Of a DNA stretch of 64,000 bases, positions 24,656 to 32,540 are shown piece by piece. The stretch is taken from the NCBI GenBank assembly GCA_020636325.1, contig JACJYC010000014.1, positions 62,001-126,000 on the forward strand. The letters are read 5' to 3'. The translations under genes and the position numbers were made by a program. The notes beneath the pieces were generated by a model. It was not told where the DNA came from and made no database searches. It saw only the letters and a program-made list of their open reading frames with translations. The stretch comes from Lewinellaceae bacterium (GTDB taxonomy: Bacteria > Bacteroidota > Bacteroidia > Chitinophagales > Saprospiraceae). Every line of letters starts with the position of its first letter. Positions within the stretch are counted from its first letter, which is position 1.

Positions 24656-25766
24656 ATGCAAAAATAATCCTGACCGTCACCAACGACCTCTCCTATGACC
24701 AGCGGATGATCAGGATCTGCACCACGTTGGCGGAAGGCGGTTATTCGGTCCGGTTGGTCGGTCGCAGACAGCGGGCATCCGCGGCGTTGCGGCATCGGCC
24801 GTTTGAACAGGTGCGCCTGGGCTGCTTCTTTGAAAAAGGGAAGTTCTTTACGCGGAATACAACCTCCGCCTGTTCTTTTACCTGTTGTTTCACCGGTTTG
24901 ACCTGGTTTGCTCCATCGATCTGGATACCCTGATGCCCGGCTATGCGGTTGCCCGGCTGAAGGGCAAACCCTGCGTGTACGATGCCCACGAGTATTTCAC
25001 GGAAGTCCCGGAAGTGGTTCGGCGGCCGAAGATCCGCTGGTTCTGGAACCGGGTAGCCGGCTTTTTCATCCCCAGGGTCAGGCATGCCTATACGGTAGGG
25101 CCGATGCTGGCAAAGGAGATGACCAGGCTGTACGGTATTCCCTTTGAGGTGATCCGGAATGTCCCCTGGTTGAGCGCCCAAAACAGCCGGCCGGCCGGGG
25201 ATGGGCCGAAAATCATCCTCTACCAGGGTTGGTTGAACGAGGGCCGCGGACTGGAAACCGCCATTTCCGCGATGTCCTTTCTGGAAGATTGTGAATTGTG
25301 GCTGGCCGGCGAGGGCGACCTGTCTGAGGAACTGCGCGAGCTGACCCTGAAGATGGGGTTAACCGACAAGGTCCGGTTCCTTGGTTTTTTGCAACCCGAG
25401 GACCTCCGCCTTGTTACCCTGAAAGCGCACATCGGGCTGAACCTGTTCGAAAGAAAAGGGCTGAGTTATTATTACTCATTGGCCAACAAGACCTTTGATT
25501 ATATCCAGGCCGGGGTGCCTTCCGTTCAGATGGATTTTCCGGAATACCGTCATTTGCAGGATGCACACGGGGTGTTCTGCCTGATAGCGGGCCTGGATCC
25601 CCGACAACTGGCGTTCACCATTCAGGGTTTGCTCGATGACCGGAAGGAATACGACCGGATCCGGCAAAATTGCATTGAAATAAAAAAGGAACTTTGCTGG
25701 GAAAAAGAAGCGGAAAAATTGTTATTATTTTACAGAGAGATATTTTCAGGCGAGCGACCGGATTAA
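24656..25766 (+). pseudogene. Glycosyltransferase family 4, interrupted by two frameshifts
   Basis: A GT-B (GT4-like) glycosyltransferase of about 370 residues when reassembled. The N-terminal piece IILTVTNDLSYDQRMIRICT lies in one frame with no ATG in that frame; the ATG at 24656 would join it if the five-A run at 24660-24664 had one more A. After GKFF near 24849 the frame changes; one extra T in the TTT run would give FFYAEYNLRLFFYLLFHRFD, continuing into the intact C-terminal part (DAHEYFTEVPE, LYQGWLNEGRGLETAI, ADP-sugar site-like YSLANKTFDYIQAGVPSVQ). Both defects are one-base losses in homopolymers, so sequencing error is as possible as a pseudogene. The stop TAA at 25764 is also the left flank of a MITE-like element. 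Confidence 0.8.
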
Positions 25767-25930
25767 GGATCGGTGAATTAATAAGTGTCGCTTTATATAG
25801 GTCAGGCATTTTGGTCCTAGCCAAGGCATGGGTTCCCGACCTTAGCCATAGCTAAGGGAGGCGGTTCCATAACGCCGGATAGGGGTAAAAGGCCTCCTAG
25901 GAAAGTGGACAGTTATTATTTCAGCGGTCC
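25767..25930 (+). mobile_element. 164-bp MITE-like element, copy 2
   Basis: Same 164-bp sequence and orientation as 8458-8621, differing at four positions; one difference falls in the loop of the internal 7-bp hairpin, leaving the stem intact. It is flanked by TAA on both sides. It is inserted precisely at the TAA stop codon of the glycosyltransferase gene without destroying it, and lies 28 bases upstream of the next gene. Confidence 0.8.
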
Positions 25931-25958
25931 TAAAATCCACTGCATAAAAACCATCCAA

Positions 25959-26435
25959 ATGAAAGAACCGATTTTCACTGCCCAACCGATCCATTCCGCC
26001 GACCAGTGGTCGTTCTGGATCGCTGCCGCAGTAGCCGTAATGGCGTTGCTGGCCATGTGGAAAGTGTTGAACGGCGGGTTCGGCCTAGAACGCAATCGCG
26101 CCAAGGTGATCAGCATGCTGCTCTTTTTCGCTTTTATGATTGCCGCCAGCACGGCCTTTTTCAGTTTCTGGTCCATGCGCAAAACCGGGCCCGTACGGAT
26201 CTACGCCGACGCCATCGAGACGCCGTACGGCAAGGTAGCCTTTGAGGACATCGCCGACGCCCGGATCGAGACCATCCGCCGGCCATCCCTTGTGGATCCG
26301 GCCCAAAACAGGGAAAAAAACGTAAAGGCGCTCGTCATTGAGGAGCGAAACCGGAAGATCCATTACTTATCGGAGAAAAACTACGATATCAATGAGATCA
26401 TGAGCCGGCTGAAAGCAGCCGTCGATGCCGATTGA
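25959..26435 (+). CDS. Small membrane protein of unknown function
   Basis: A 158-residue protein with two membrane segments (about 17-35 FWIAAAVAVMALLAMWKVL and about 47-68 VISMLLFFAFMIAASTAFFSFW), followed by a cytosolic beta-rich domain (GPVRIYADAIETPYGKVAFEDIADARIET...HYLSEKNYDINEIMSRL). This resembles the PH-like or DUF-type domain of many small bacterial membrane proteins, but I cannot name the family. ATG 25959 is the start; an apparent earlier Met at 25905 lies in the mobile element. It converges with the IscA-type gene with no gap. Confidence 0.75.
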   Translation: MKEPIFTAQPIHSADQWSFWIAAAVAVMALLAMWKVLNGGFGLERNRAKVISMLLFFAFMIAASTAFFSFWSMRKTGPVRIYADAIETPYGKVAFEDIADARIETIRRPSLVDPAQNREKNVKALVIEERNRKIHYLSEKNYDINEIMSRLKAAVDAD

Positions 26436-26783
26436 TCAGGCGGAAAAGGAAGTGCCGCAGCCGCAGGTGTCCTTGGCATTGGGATTGTTGAAGGAGAATC
26501 CGCGGTTGTTCAAGCCGTCCACCCAGTCAATTTCCATGCCGAACAGGTAAAGGCTGTGTGCCCGTTCCATGAAAATGGTGATGCCGTTGATCTCAAAAAC
26601 CTCATCATTTTCCTTTTGCTTGTCAAAACCCAGCACATAGGAAAACCCGGAACAACCGCCCCCTTTGACGCCCACGCGCAAACCGTGGGATTCGGGAATT
26701 TGTTGTTCCTTGCGGATGGCCTGCAACTGACGCACGGCGCCTTCGGTCAATGAAATGGGCTCAACTGTTGTGAATTGGCTCAT
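26436..26783 (-). CDS. A-type iron-sulfur carrier (IscA/ErpA/HesB family)
   Basis: A 115-residue protein that carries [Fe-S] clusters or iron to apo-proteins during cofactor assembly in the cytosol. The three ligand cysteines are present: Cys44 in GGGCSGFSYVLGF and Cys107/Cys109 in the C-terminal DTCGCGTSFSA. The N-terminus SLTEGAVRQLQAIRKEQ is the usual start of the fold. ATG 26783 is chosen over an upstream Met because the family begins there. The FNNPNAKDTCGCG ending is standard. No other Fe-S assembly gene is in the window. Confidence 0.95.
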   Translation of the reverse strand: MSQFTTVEPISLTEGAVRQLQAIRKEQQIPESHGLRVGVKGGGCSGFSYVLGFDKQKENDEVFEINGITIFMERAHSLYLFGMEIDWVDGLNNRGFSFNNPNAKDTCGCGTSFSA

Positions 26784-26849
26784 TGAAAGGATTCTTTTTG
26801 AATGCAAATGCAAAAATACAATCTTTCAACACTTTTTGGTACCCTTTGG

Positions 26850-26882
26850 TTGCGCCCTTTTACGCCGGCCAATGTATTTTTG
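26850..26882 (+). promoter_or_regulatory. Possible sigma-A promoter
   Basis: A TTG at 26850 followed after 22 bases by TATTTTTG (26875-26882), the Bacteroidota -7 form TAnnTTTG, about 40 bases before the ATG of the 178-residue gene. The spacer is longer than the usual 19-20. Confidence 0.4.
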
Positions 26883-26923
26883 CGCCGATTTGAAAATTCC
26901 ATCAACAAAATCAAACCAACATT

Positions 26924-27460
26924 ATGCCCGTCTGGCTGTCCACCCTTCTGGAAATCATCAAAGTAACCGTACCGGCACTGATCGTCTTCCTGACGGTCTA
27001 TTACCTGCTCAAACAATATACGGAAACCCAGCTCCGGCTGAAAAATGCGGAAGTGGCCGAAAGCCGCCAGGGCAAGACCCTCCCGCTCCGCCTGCAGGCC
27101 TACGAGCGCCTCTCCCTCCTGTGCGAACGGATCTCCATCCCGAATCTCGTGCTCAGGACCCCCAAGGACGGCCTGACCGCTTCCGAATTCAAGGTCGCCC
27201 TGATGATCGCCATCCAGCAGGAATTCGAACACAATATCACCCAACAGGTCTACGTGTCCGAACAATTGTGGGAGATCCTCAAGATTTCCCGCGATGACGC
27301 CGTCAATTTCATCGGCCTCGTAGCAGAAAAAGTACCCGCCAAAAGTCCGGCCCGCGAATTGGCGGAAGCCCTGCTGCAATACCATTCCAGCCGCGAAACC
27401 TCCGGCATCGACAAGGCGCTGCTGGCCATCAAAAAAGAAGCCGGGGTACTCCTTTCCTGA
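26924..27460 (+). CDS. Membrane-anchored conserved Bacteroidota protein
   Basis: A 178-residue protein with one N-terminal membrane segment (about 10-28, IIKVTVPALIVFLTVYYLL) followed by a helical cytosolic part. The block KTLPLRLQAYERLSLLCERI is strongly patterned and I associate it with a conserved Bacteroidota family of unknown role. A helical tail with QQEFEHNITQQVYVSEQLWEIL follows. It probably stands alone in a transcription unit, with a candidate promoter about 40 bases upstream. No enzymatic motifs are seen. Confidence 0.8.
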   Translation: MPVWLSTLLEIIKVTVPALIVFLTVYYLLKQYTETQLRLKNAEVAESRQGKTLPLRLQAYERLSLLCERISIPNLVLRTPKDGLTASEFKVALMIAIQQEFEHNITQQVYVSEQLWEILKISRDDAVNFIGLVAEKVPAKSPARELAEALLQYHSSRETSGIDKALLAIKKEAGVLLS

Positions 27461-27610
27461 TTTTCTCGCGGATTTTTTGTACTCTTGTAAATCGTAAATT
27501 GCAATGGCGATCCAAACGGACCGCTGCATGCTGCGACCCAAACTGAAGAAAGGGGCGGTATCAGGACGGCAGCGTCCACTACGCCTCAGCACCTGGTCAA
27601 AAAAGTGTGT

Positions 27611-27692
27611 CCGCGCAAAGACGCAAAGGTTTTTATTTCAATCACGCTTTGCGTGTTAAAAATCCGGTTGACACAAAATTCTGAACCGTCTC
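27611..27692. repeat. Dispersed intergenic repeat, family C copy 1
   Basis: Starts CCGCGCAAAGACGCAAAG and ends AAAAATCCGGTTGACACAAA plus about 15 bases; a second copy is at 42184-42262. Between the conserved ends each copy has a different hairpin (here CACGC-TTT-GCGTG). The rest of 27461-27722 shows only a short piece of family B (27504-27527). Confidence 0.7.
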
Positions 27693-27722
27693 AAACCAGC
27701 ATCTACCGCGCTTCAGCGTGGC

Positions 27723-27894
27723 AGCATCAAGCATCAAGCATCAAGAAACCAGTATCAAGCATCAAGCATCAAGAAACCAGTATCAAGTATCAAGCATCCA
27801 CCACGCCGCGGCGTGGCAGCATCAAGCATCCAGCATCCAGAAACCAGCATCCAGAAACCAGCATCAAGCATCCAGAAACCAGCATCAAGCATCC
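27723..27894. repeat. Two 11-unit heptamer arrays around an 18-bp palindromic spacer
   Basis: Array 1 (27723-27799) and array 2 (27818-27894) each have exactly eleven 7-bp units, all starting with AG: AGCATCA, AGAAACC, AGTATCA and AGCATCC. The 18-bp spacer holds the palindrome CCACGCCGCGGCGTGG. Array 2 ends five bases before the ATG of the aminotransferase gene, so the array forms its immediate 5' leader. Confidence 0.92.
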
Positions 27895-27899
27895 AGCTC

Positions 27900-29186
27900 A
27901 TGTCAAACCGCCGAAAATTCATCACCAAACTGGCCGGCCTCACCGGCGCGGTCACCCTTTCATCCTATTTCCAAAGCCTGCAGGGCCAGAGCTTGCTGGC
28001 CTCCCTCGACGAAGCCCGCAACCGGCCGCTGGAGGACCTCGTACAGGATGAGACCTTCTGGTACCAGGTCAAACAGGCCTATACCGTGTCGCCGGCCCTC
28101 CTGAATCTGAACAACGGCGGCGTATCGCCCCAGCCGCTGGTGGTGCAGGAAGCCGTAGAGCGGTACAACCGGCTGAGCAATGAGGCGCCGTCCTATTATA
28201 TGTGGCGGATACTGGACCAGGGCCGCGAACCCCTCCGCGAGCGATTGGCCGACCTGGCCGGCGTATCTCCCGACGAGCTGGCCATCAACCGGAATTCTTC
28301 GGAAGCCCTGGAGACCATCATCTTCGGATTGCGCCTCAAACCCGGCGATGAGGTCGTGCTGACCAAACAGGATTACCCCAACATGATCAACGCCTGGAAA
28401 CAGCGGGAACACCGCGACGGGATCGTACTGAAGTGGATCTCCTTCGATTTCCCGATCGAGAACGAGGAAGAGATCGTTAAGAAATATGCAGAGGCGTTCA
28501 CTGAAAAGACCCGGATCGCCCACGTCACCCATATGATCAACTGGAACGGACAGATCATGCCGGCCAGGGCCATCGCCCGGGAAGCCCATAAACGCGGGAT
28601 CGAAGTGCTCGTTGACGCCGCCCACACCTTCGCCCACCTGGATTACAAGATTCCCGACCTGGAATGCGATTACTGGGGCACCAGCCTGCACAAGTGGCTT
28701 TGCGCGCCGTTCGGATCGGGGTTGCTGTACGTCAAAAAAGAGAAAATAGCCGAACTGTATCCGCTCTTCGCCGCCGGTGAACCGGAAAGCCCGGATATCC
28801 GCAAGTTCGAAAACCTGGGTACGCGGTCGTTCGCCATCGAGCAAGGCATCGGACAGGCGATCGATTTCCACCTCATGATCGGCCCTGCCAGAAAGCAGGC
28901 CCGCCTTCAATACCTCAAGAATTACTGGGTTGAACAAGCCGTACGCAACCCAAAGGTAAAGGTCAACACCTCGCTCGATCCGCGGTACGGCTGTGCCATC
29001 GCCTCCCTGGCCGTGGAGGGCAAAACCCCGAACGAGGTGTCGGACTGGCTGTTCCGCAACCACAAGATCCATACCGTCGCCATTACGTGGGAGAATATCG
29101 TGGGCGTCCGGGTGACGCCTAATGTGTACACCACAACCAACGATCTGGACCGCCTGGTCAGGGCCATTGCCGAGATGATGGCCTAA
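27900..29186 (+). CDS. Exported class V aminotransferase-like PLP enzyme
   Basis: A 428-residue fold-type I PLP enzyme (class V aminotransferase / cysteine desulfurase / isopenicillin N epimerase-like group). The N-terminus MSNRRKFITKLAGLTGAVTL looks like a twin-arginine signal (RRKF then hydrophobic), so it is probably exported folded with its cofactor. Further motifs: NGGVSPQPLVVQEA, INRNSSEALETIIFGL (phosphate-binding region), VLVDAAHTFAHLD (Asp pairing with the PLP nitrogen) and the Schiff-base Lys in GTSLHKWLCAP. The Arg near the end (GVRVTP) fits carboxylate binding. ATG 27900 is chosen as the in-frame upstream region is the heptamer array. The substrate is unknown; exported epimerase-like members are common in Bacteroidota. 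Confidence 0.92.
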   Translation: MSNRRKFITKLAGLTGAVTLSSYFQSLQGQSLLASLDEARNRPLEDLVQDETFWYQVKQAYTVSPALLNLNNGGVSPQPLVVQEAVERYNRLSNEAPSYYMWRILDQGREPLRERLADLAGVSPDELAINRNSSEALETIIFGLRLKPGDEVVLTKQDYPNMINAWKQREHRDGIVLKWISFDFPIENEEEIVKKYAEAFTEKTRIAHVTHMINWNGQIMPARAIAREAHKRGIEVLVDAAHTFAHLDYKIPDLECDYWGTSLHKWLCAPFGSGLLYVKKEKIAELYPLFAAGEPESPDIRKFENLGTRSFAIEQGIGQAIDFHLMIGPARKQARLQYLKNYWVEQAVRNPKVKVNTSLDPRYGCAIASLAVEGKTPNEVSDWLFRNHKIHTVAITWENIVGVRVTPNVYTTTNDLDRLVRAIAEMMA

Positions 29187-29773
29187 ATCGTATAGACGCC
29201 CCGTATCGTGATCATCCGGTTGAACAATTTCGGCCGGGCGTCGTCGTTCTGGAAGCTGTTGAAGCTTTTGGAATACTGGAGGTTGACGCCCCAATGGTCG
29301 TTCAGCCGCAGGGTTGCGCCGAGGATATAATTGATGGTGCCGGGTTTGTATTTTTCCAGATCCGTAATGTCCTCCCCGATGAGGCTGATCGAAGTATAAT
29401 TGATCAGCCTGGCGTAGGAGCCTCCGGCGGTGAACACCATTTTCCAGTCCTGAAAATGCAGCAGCAGCGGGGCCTCCACATAATTCAGCCGGATATTGTC
29501 GTATGGTCCGTAGGGGTCAGCCTTGGCCCGGTTGCTGCCCTGCTGGCTGAACAGGAATCCCAGGCTGAAACTCCACTGTTCGCTCAGGTTGGTGGCCACC
29601 TGGGCCCCGGCGTTCACGCCGATCCGGTTGTACCCGACCATATCATCCCCGTCGATCTGGGTCATGTTGAAGCCTGCCAGAAGGGAGGCCTCGAAAGTCT
29701 GGGCTTTACCGGCAGTCGCGCCGACAACACAAAAAATGAGCGCAAACGGGATACCTTTCAGGAAATGTGTCAT
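29183..29773 (-). CDS. PorT-family-like outer-membrane beta-barrel protein
   Basis: A 196-residue protein with signal peptide MTHFLKGIPFALIFCVVGATAGKAQ and barrel strands (FEASLLAGFNMTQIDGD, RIGVNAGAQVATNLSEQWSFSLGFLFSQQGS, YVEAPLLLHF). This is the PorT/OmpW-like outer-membrane barrel pattern common in Bacteroidota. ATG 29773 is selected because of the signal peptide; longer frames read into the divergent gene. Its stop overlaps that of the convergent aminotransferase by four bases. Function unknown. Confidence 0.82.
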   Translation of the reverse strand: MTHFLKGIPFALIFCVVGATAGKAQTFEASLLAGFNMTQIDGDDMVGYNRIGVNAGAQVATNLSEQWSFSLGFLFSQQGSNRAKADPYGPYDNIRLNYVEAPLLLHFQDWKMVFTAGGSYARLINYTSISLIGEDITDLEKYKPGTINYILGATLRLNDHWGVNLQYSKSFNSFQNDDARPKLFNRMITIRGVYTI

Positions 29774-29791
29774 GTAAACTTGCTTAAATTT

Positions 29792-29807
29792 TATCTTTGC
29801 AAAGCTA
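29792..29807. promoter_or_regulatory. Back-to-back divergent -7 boxes
   Basis: TATCTTTG on the plus strand (29792-29799) directly adjoins CAAAGCTA, the reverse complement of TAGCTTTG on the minus strand (29800-29807). Both match TAnnTTTG and point to the 97-residue gene (+) and the outer-membrane protein (-). The -33 boxes are poor on both sides. Confidence 0.5.
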
Positions 29808-29818
29808 AGGCTTAAAAT

Positions 29819-30112
29819 ATGTTCAAATATACCAAACACAGCTTGAAAAAGCTGGAAACCCTTTTGGAGGAGCTCGAATACACGGTCCGATATGAAAAAG
29901 GAAATTTTCAGTCCGGCTATTGCATCGTGGAGCAAAAAAAAGTGGCCATTGTCAACAAATTCTTCGATACCGAAGGACGGATCAACTGCCTGCTGGAAAT
30001 ATTGTCCCAGGTAGAAGTCGATGCGCAAAAGCTGGATCCTGCCAGCGCCAAGTTCTACCAGCAGATCAATTCCCTGACCGGCGAGGAAGAGGAGGAAGTC
30101 GAAACCAATTAA
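29819..30112 (+). CDS. Small conserved hypothetical protein
   Basis: A 97-residue cytosolic protein: MFKYTKHSLKKLETLLEELEY, then VRYEKGNFQSGYCIVEQKKVAIVNKFFDTEGRI, and a very acidic end (EEEEEVETN). The pattern with KNFFDTEGR-like wording is recognisable as a small family conserved in Bacteroidota, of unknown function. It lies 10 bp upstream of the metallo-hydrolase gene on the same strand, so the two are probably cotranscribed. Confidence 0.8.
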   Translation: MFKYTKHSLKKLETLLEELEYTVRYEKGNFQSGYCIVEQKKVAIVNKFFDTEGRINCLLEILSQVEVDAQKLDPASAKFYQQINSLTGEEEEEVETN

Positions 30113-30122
30113 TTCATCCGAT

Positions 30123-30890
30123 TTGAAAGTCACATTTCTAGGCACAGGCACCTCCCAGGGTGTTCCGGTCATCGGCTGCGACTGTGAAGTCTGCCTGTCA
30201 ACCGACGAGCGCGACAAGCGGCTCCGCACCTCGGCCCTGCTGCAATCCGGCGATCATAATTTTGTGATTGATTGCGGCCCGGATTTCCGCCAGCAAATGC
30301 TGCGCGCCGGGGTCAAAACCCTGGACGCCATTCTGCTGACCCATGAACACAACGACCACGTGATCGGAATGGATGACGTCCGCCCGTTCAATTTCAGCAT
30401 GGGAAAGGATATGCCGATATATGCCGCTCAACGGGTCGAGGCCGAATTGAAGAAGCGGTTTGCCTACGTTTTTGACAGCAACCCCTACCCCGGCGCACCG
30501 AAGCTGCAGCTCAGGCCCATCTCCAAGGATCAACCCTTTGAAATTGAAGGCGTACGTTTCCTGCCGGTGGAGGTTTGTCACGGAAATTTGTCCGTTTTAG
30601 GATTCAGGGTAGGCGATTTTGCCTACCTCACCGATATGAGCGGCATTGCGGAAACCGAACTGCAAAAACTGTCGGGCGTACGCACCCTGGTGGTCAACGC
30701 CCTTCACCATAAACCGCATTATTCCCATTTCAACCTGGAACAGGCGATAGATTTCATCGGCCGCGTCGGCCCCAAGCAAGCCTACCTGACCCATATCAGC
30801 CACCGCATGGGCAAATACGGGGAGGTAATTCTGCCGCCGGGAATCGCCCTGGCATACGACGGGTTGTCCTTCGAGGTAAAGGAGGATTAA
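30123..30890 (+). CDS. MBL-fold metallo-hydrolase (PhnP-like)
   Basis: A 255-residue metallo-beta-lactamase-fold protein resembling phosphodiesterase PhnP and relatives. N-terminal LGTGTSQGVPVIGCDCEVC with paired cysteines is the PhnP-type structural zinc region. THEHNDHVIGMDD carries the HxHxDH metal site, VCHGNLSVLGFRVG and the Asp of AYLTDMS complete it, and the last ligand His is in LTHISHRMG. It probably cleaves a cyclic or phosphodiester metabolite. Translation starts at TTG 30123: the canonical N-terminus begins here and no ATG lies between it and the previous stop 10 bases earlier. Same strand as the preceding small gene. Confidence 0.92.
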   Translation: MKVTFLGTGTSQGVPVIGCDCEVCLSTDERDKRLRTSALLQSGDHNFVIDCGPDFRQQMLRAGVKTLDAILLTHEHNDHVIGMDDVRPFNFSMGKDMPIYAAQRVEAELKKRFAYVFDSNPYPGAPKLQLRPISKDQPFEIEGVRFLPVEVCHGNLSVLGFRVGDFAYLTDMSGIAETELQKLSGVRTLVVNALHHKPHYSHFNLEQAIDFIGRVGPKQAYLTHISHRMGKYGEVILPPGIALAYDGLSFEVKED

Positions 30891-31045
30891 GGGGTGGAAC
30901 TAAACGCCCGCCGCCTGGGTTATGTTAAGAAAAAGTGAGGAAAATGCCGCCTCATCCAATATTTTGTTAATGATTGTTAAGTGTTTGCCCAATTGAGGTT
31001 GGGTCCTTAATTTTACTGCCGTACCCAATTCAACCCTTACAGCTC

Positions 31046-31747
31046 ATGAAGCAATGGATACTCATCCTACTCCTTGGAATGGTGAGCCTGCCGGCCTGCA
31101 AAAACGAGGCCGGTGCAGGAAAACCCGACACAGCCCAAAAGAACGAGGAACCTTCCGCAAACACTGAAATTCCTGAAAACGAAGTAGCTGCCGGAATGAC
31201 TGAAGACTACCTGAACATGGGGCGTCTGGTCTGGCAAAAGCCCGAAGTGGTCATGCGGCTGATGGGCGATGTGAGCAATAAAACGGTAGCTGATATCGGT
31301 GCAGGCCGGGGATTCTTCGCCCTGCGTTTGGCCCCGATGGCGAAAAAGGTCATCGCACTGGACATCTATCCGGAATTCACCAATTACCTGGACAGCATCA
31401 AGGTTTACGAGCTCCCCGAAAACATACAGAGCAGGCTGGAAACCAGGCTGTCCGAGCCGGATCTGCCGAAATTAGGCCCCAATGAAGCCGATGTCGTGCT
31501 CATTGTGAACACCTACATGTACCTGGCAGACCGGGTGGACTACCTCAGGAAACTAAAACCTTGCATTGCCAAAGGCGGGAAACTCGTCATTGTCGACTTC
31601 AAGAAGAAAAGAACGCCCAGAGGGCCGCCCAACAAATACCGCGTACCGCTTTTCCAGGCGGAGGAAGAATTGTACCAGGCGGGATATACCAACATCATCA
31701 CCGACGACACGTCGCTTGATTATCAGTACATCATAACAGCGGAATGA
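31046..31747 (+). CDS. Lipoprotein with SAM-dependent methyltransferase domain
   Basis: A 233-residue predicted lipoprotein. Signal peptide MKQWILILLLGMVSLPAC with lipobox LPAC, then an acidic, low-complexity linker, then a class I methyltransferase domain: VADIGAGRGFFALRLAPM (SAM loop), VIALDIYPEF (acidic ribose ligand), ADVVLIVNTYMYL (post-motif II) and KPCIAKGGKLVIVDFKKK. Exported methyltransferase-like lipoproteins with this layout are common in Bacteroidota, though SAM would not be expected outside the cytoplasm, so its activity there is unclear. ATG 31046 gives the clean lipoprotein signal. Followed immediately by a strong terminator. Confidence 0.88.
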   Translation: MKQWILILLLGMVSLPACKNEAGAGKPDTAQKNEEPSANTEIPENEVAAGMTEDYLNMGRLVWQKPEVVMRLMGDVSNKTVADIGAGRGFFALRLAPMAKKVIALDIYPEFTNYLDSIKVYELPENIQSRLETRLSEPDLPKLGPNEADVVLIVNTYMYLADRVDYLRKLKPCIAKGGKLVIVDFKKKRTPRGPPNKYRVPLFQAEEELYQAGYTNIITDDTSLDYQYIITAE

Positions 31748-31775
31748 AGGGACCAGGCCCTTCATTCGTTTTTGT
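31742..31775 (+). terminator. Rho-independent terminator of the methyltransferase gene
   Basis: A perfect 10-bp stem GAATGAAGGG/CCCTTCATTC with a six-base loop, then GTTTTTGTTT. The stem overlaps the stop codon of the methyltransferase gene. Confidence 0.9.
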
Positions 31776-31794
31776 TTCTCGATAAGCTTTCCGG

Positions 31795-31848
31795 CGTACG
31801 GGCAGAAACCAGGTTTAACTGGAACTCGGACCGGCTTCAGCCCGTACG
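31795..31848. other. Branched stem-loop in noncoding DNA
   Basis: A 9-bp perfect outer stem CGTACGGGC/GCCCGTACG enclosing about 36 bases that contain a second small hairpin CCAG-GTTTAA-CTGG. It has no T-run on either strand, so it is not a plain terminator. It opens the 1.5-kb gene-poor region 31776-33295. Confidence 0.45.
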
Positions 31849-31868
31849 GACCATAAGGGTTTACCGGA

Positions 31869-31952
31869 TTACTTACCTGTGATGTCTACAACAATCACTT
31901 TGTTTGGGTAGAGGCCAAAAGCAGCCTTCGTTGTTTGGGTAATGGTCAACAT
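31869..31952 (-). CDS. Possible 27-residue peptide
   Basis: An ATG-started minus-strand frame, MLTITQTTKAAFG then LYPNKVIVVDITGK and stop. Its composition is protein-like and it lies in otherwise empty DNA, but it is too short to be sure, and no promoter box is seen before it. Could be a leader peptide or chance. Confidence 0.25.
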   Translation of the reverse strand: MLTITQTTKAAFGLYPNKVIVVDITGK

Positions 31953-32402
31953 GAGTCTTGCAGTTTTTGTGTTTTAAAAAATTAAATCCGAAACTGTTTA
32001 GACTCCCTCAGCTCTAATTGTGATCCAAAAGATAAAAGCAACAGTATACCCGGACAGGCCGGATATTCATTTTAGTGTTCCAATTAGTGCTTGAAAAAGA
32101 TTCTTCTCCGGGTCCCAAAGTCCCCTTCAGATCCACGGAATAGATCAAAAGGTCCTTATGTCCCGGCACGGTAAGTAAGGAAATTCTAAGTAAGGAAGTA
32201 AGGGATGATTATGACTCTTTCGGTCGGTTCGGGAGAAAAATAGATAATGGCCTGACAATAGCCATTGTTTGTTTTAAGGTGAGTATCCGGCTAATTGCCG
32301 GTGTGTGAGTTCATAGATACCAAATATTAACGCTAAGGTATAAAAAAGGTTGCAAAAAAAGAAAAGAAATATTATTTTTTTCTATTTGTCTTGAAAACAG
32401 GC

Positions 32403-32540
32403 AAAAAAAAGGCCGGGACAATCATCCCAGCCGGCGTATATATTAGGTACAACCATCTTTTCCAAGACTAGAAAGAAGCAAGATCCAGGGAGAAAATCTG
32501 CTCCCTGGTTTACTTGCTTATATCAAAACATGGTCACATT
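32403..32540 (-). ncRNA. Structured two-hairpin element, copy 1
   Basis: Best read on the minus strand: a short frame tail (…NVTMF stop), a long hairpin (AGCAAG + CCAGGGAG paired with CTCCCTGG + CTTGCT), a conserved single-stranded stretch, and an intrinsic terminator (GGCTGGGA-loop-TCCCGGCC followed by eight T). A homologous element lies at 32821-32957. The first base pair of the inner helix differs between the copies but stays paired (C-G against G-C). A TACCTTTG -7-like box lies on the minus strand near 32702-32709, which would give an RNA of about 290 bases. Small RNA, attenuator or short mRNA are all possible. Confidence 0.55.

Noticed and set aside
27723..27894. CRISPR array
   Set aside because: Repeats are 7 bp with no unique spacers and no cas genes anywhere in the window; they are short tandem repeats.
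27813..27899. N-terminal extension of the aminotransferase into the repeats
   Set aside because: The in-frame extension only translates heptamer repeats (SIQKPAS-like); the ATG at 27900 gives a proper twin-arginine-like signal.
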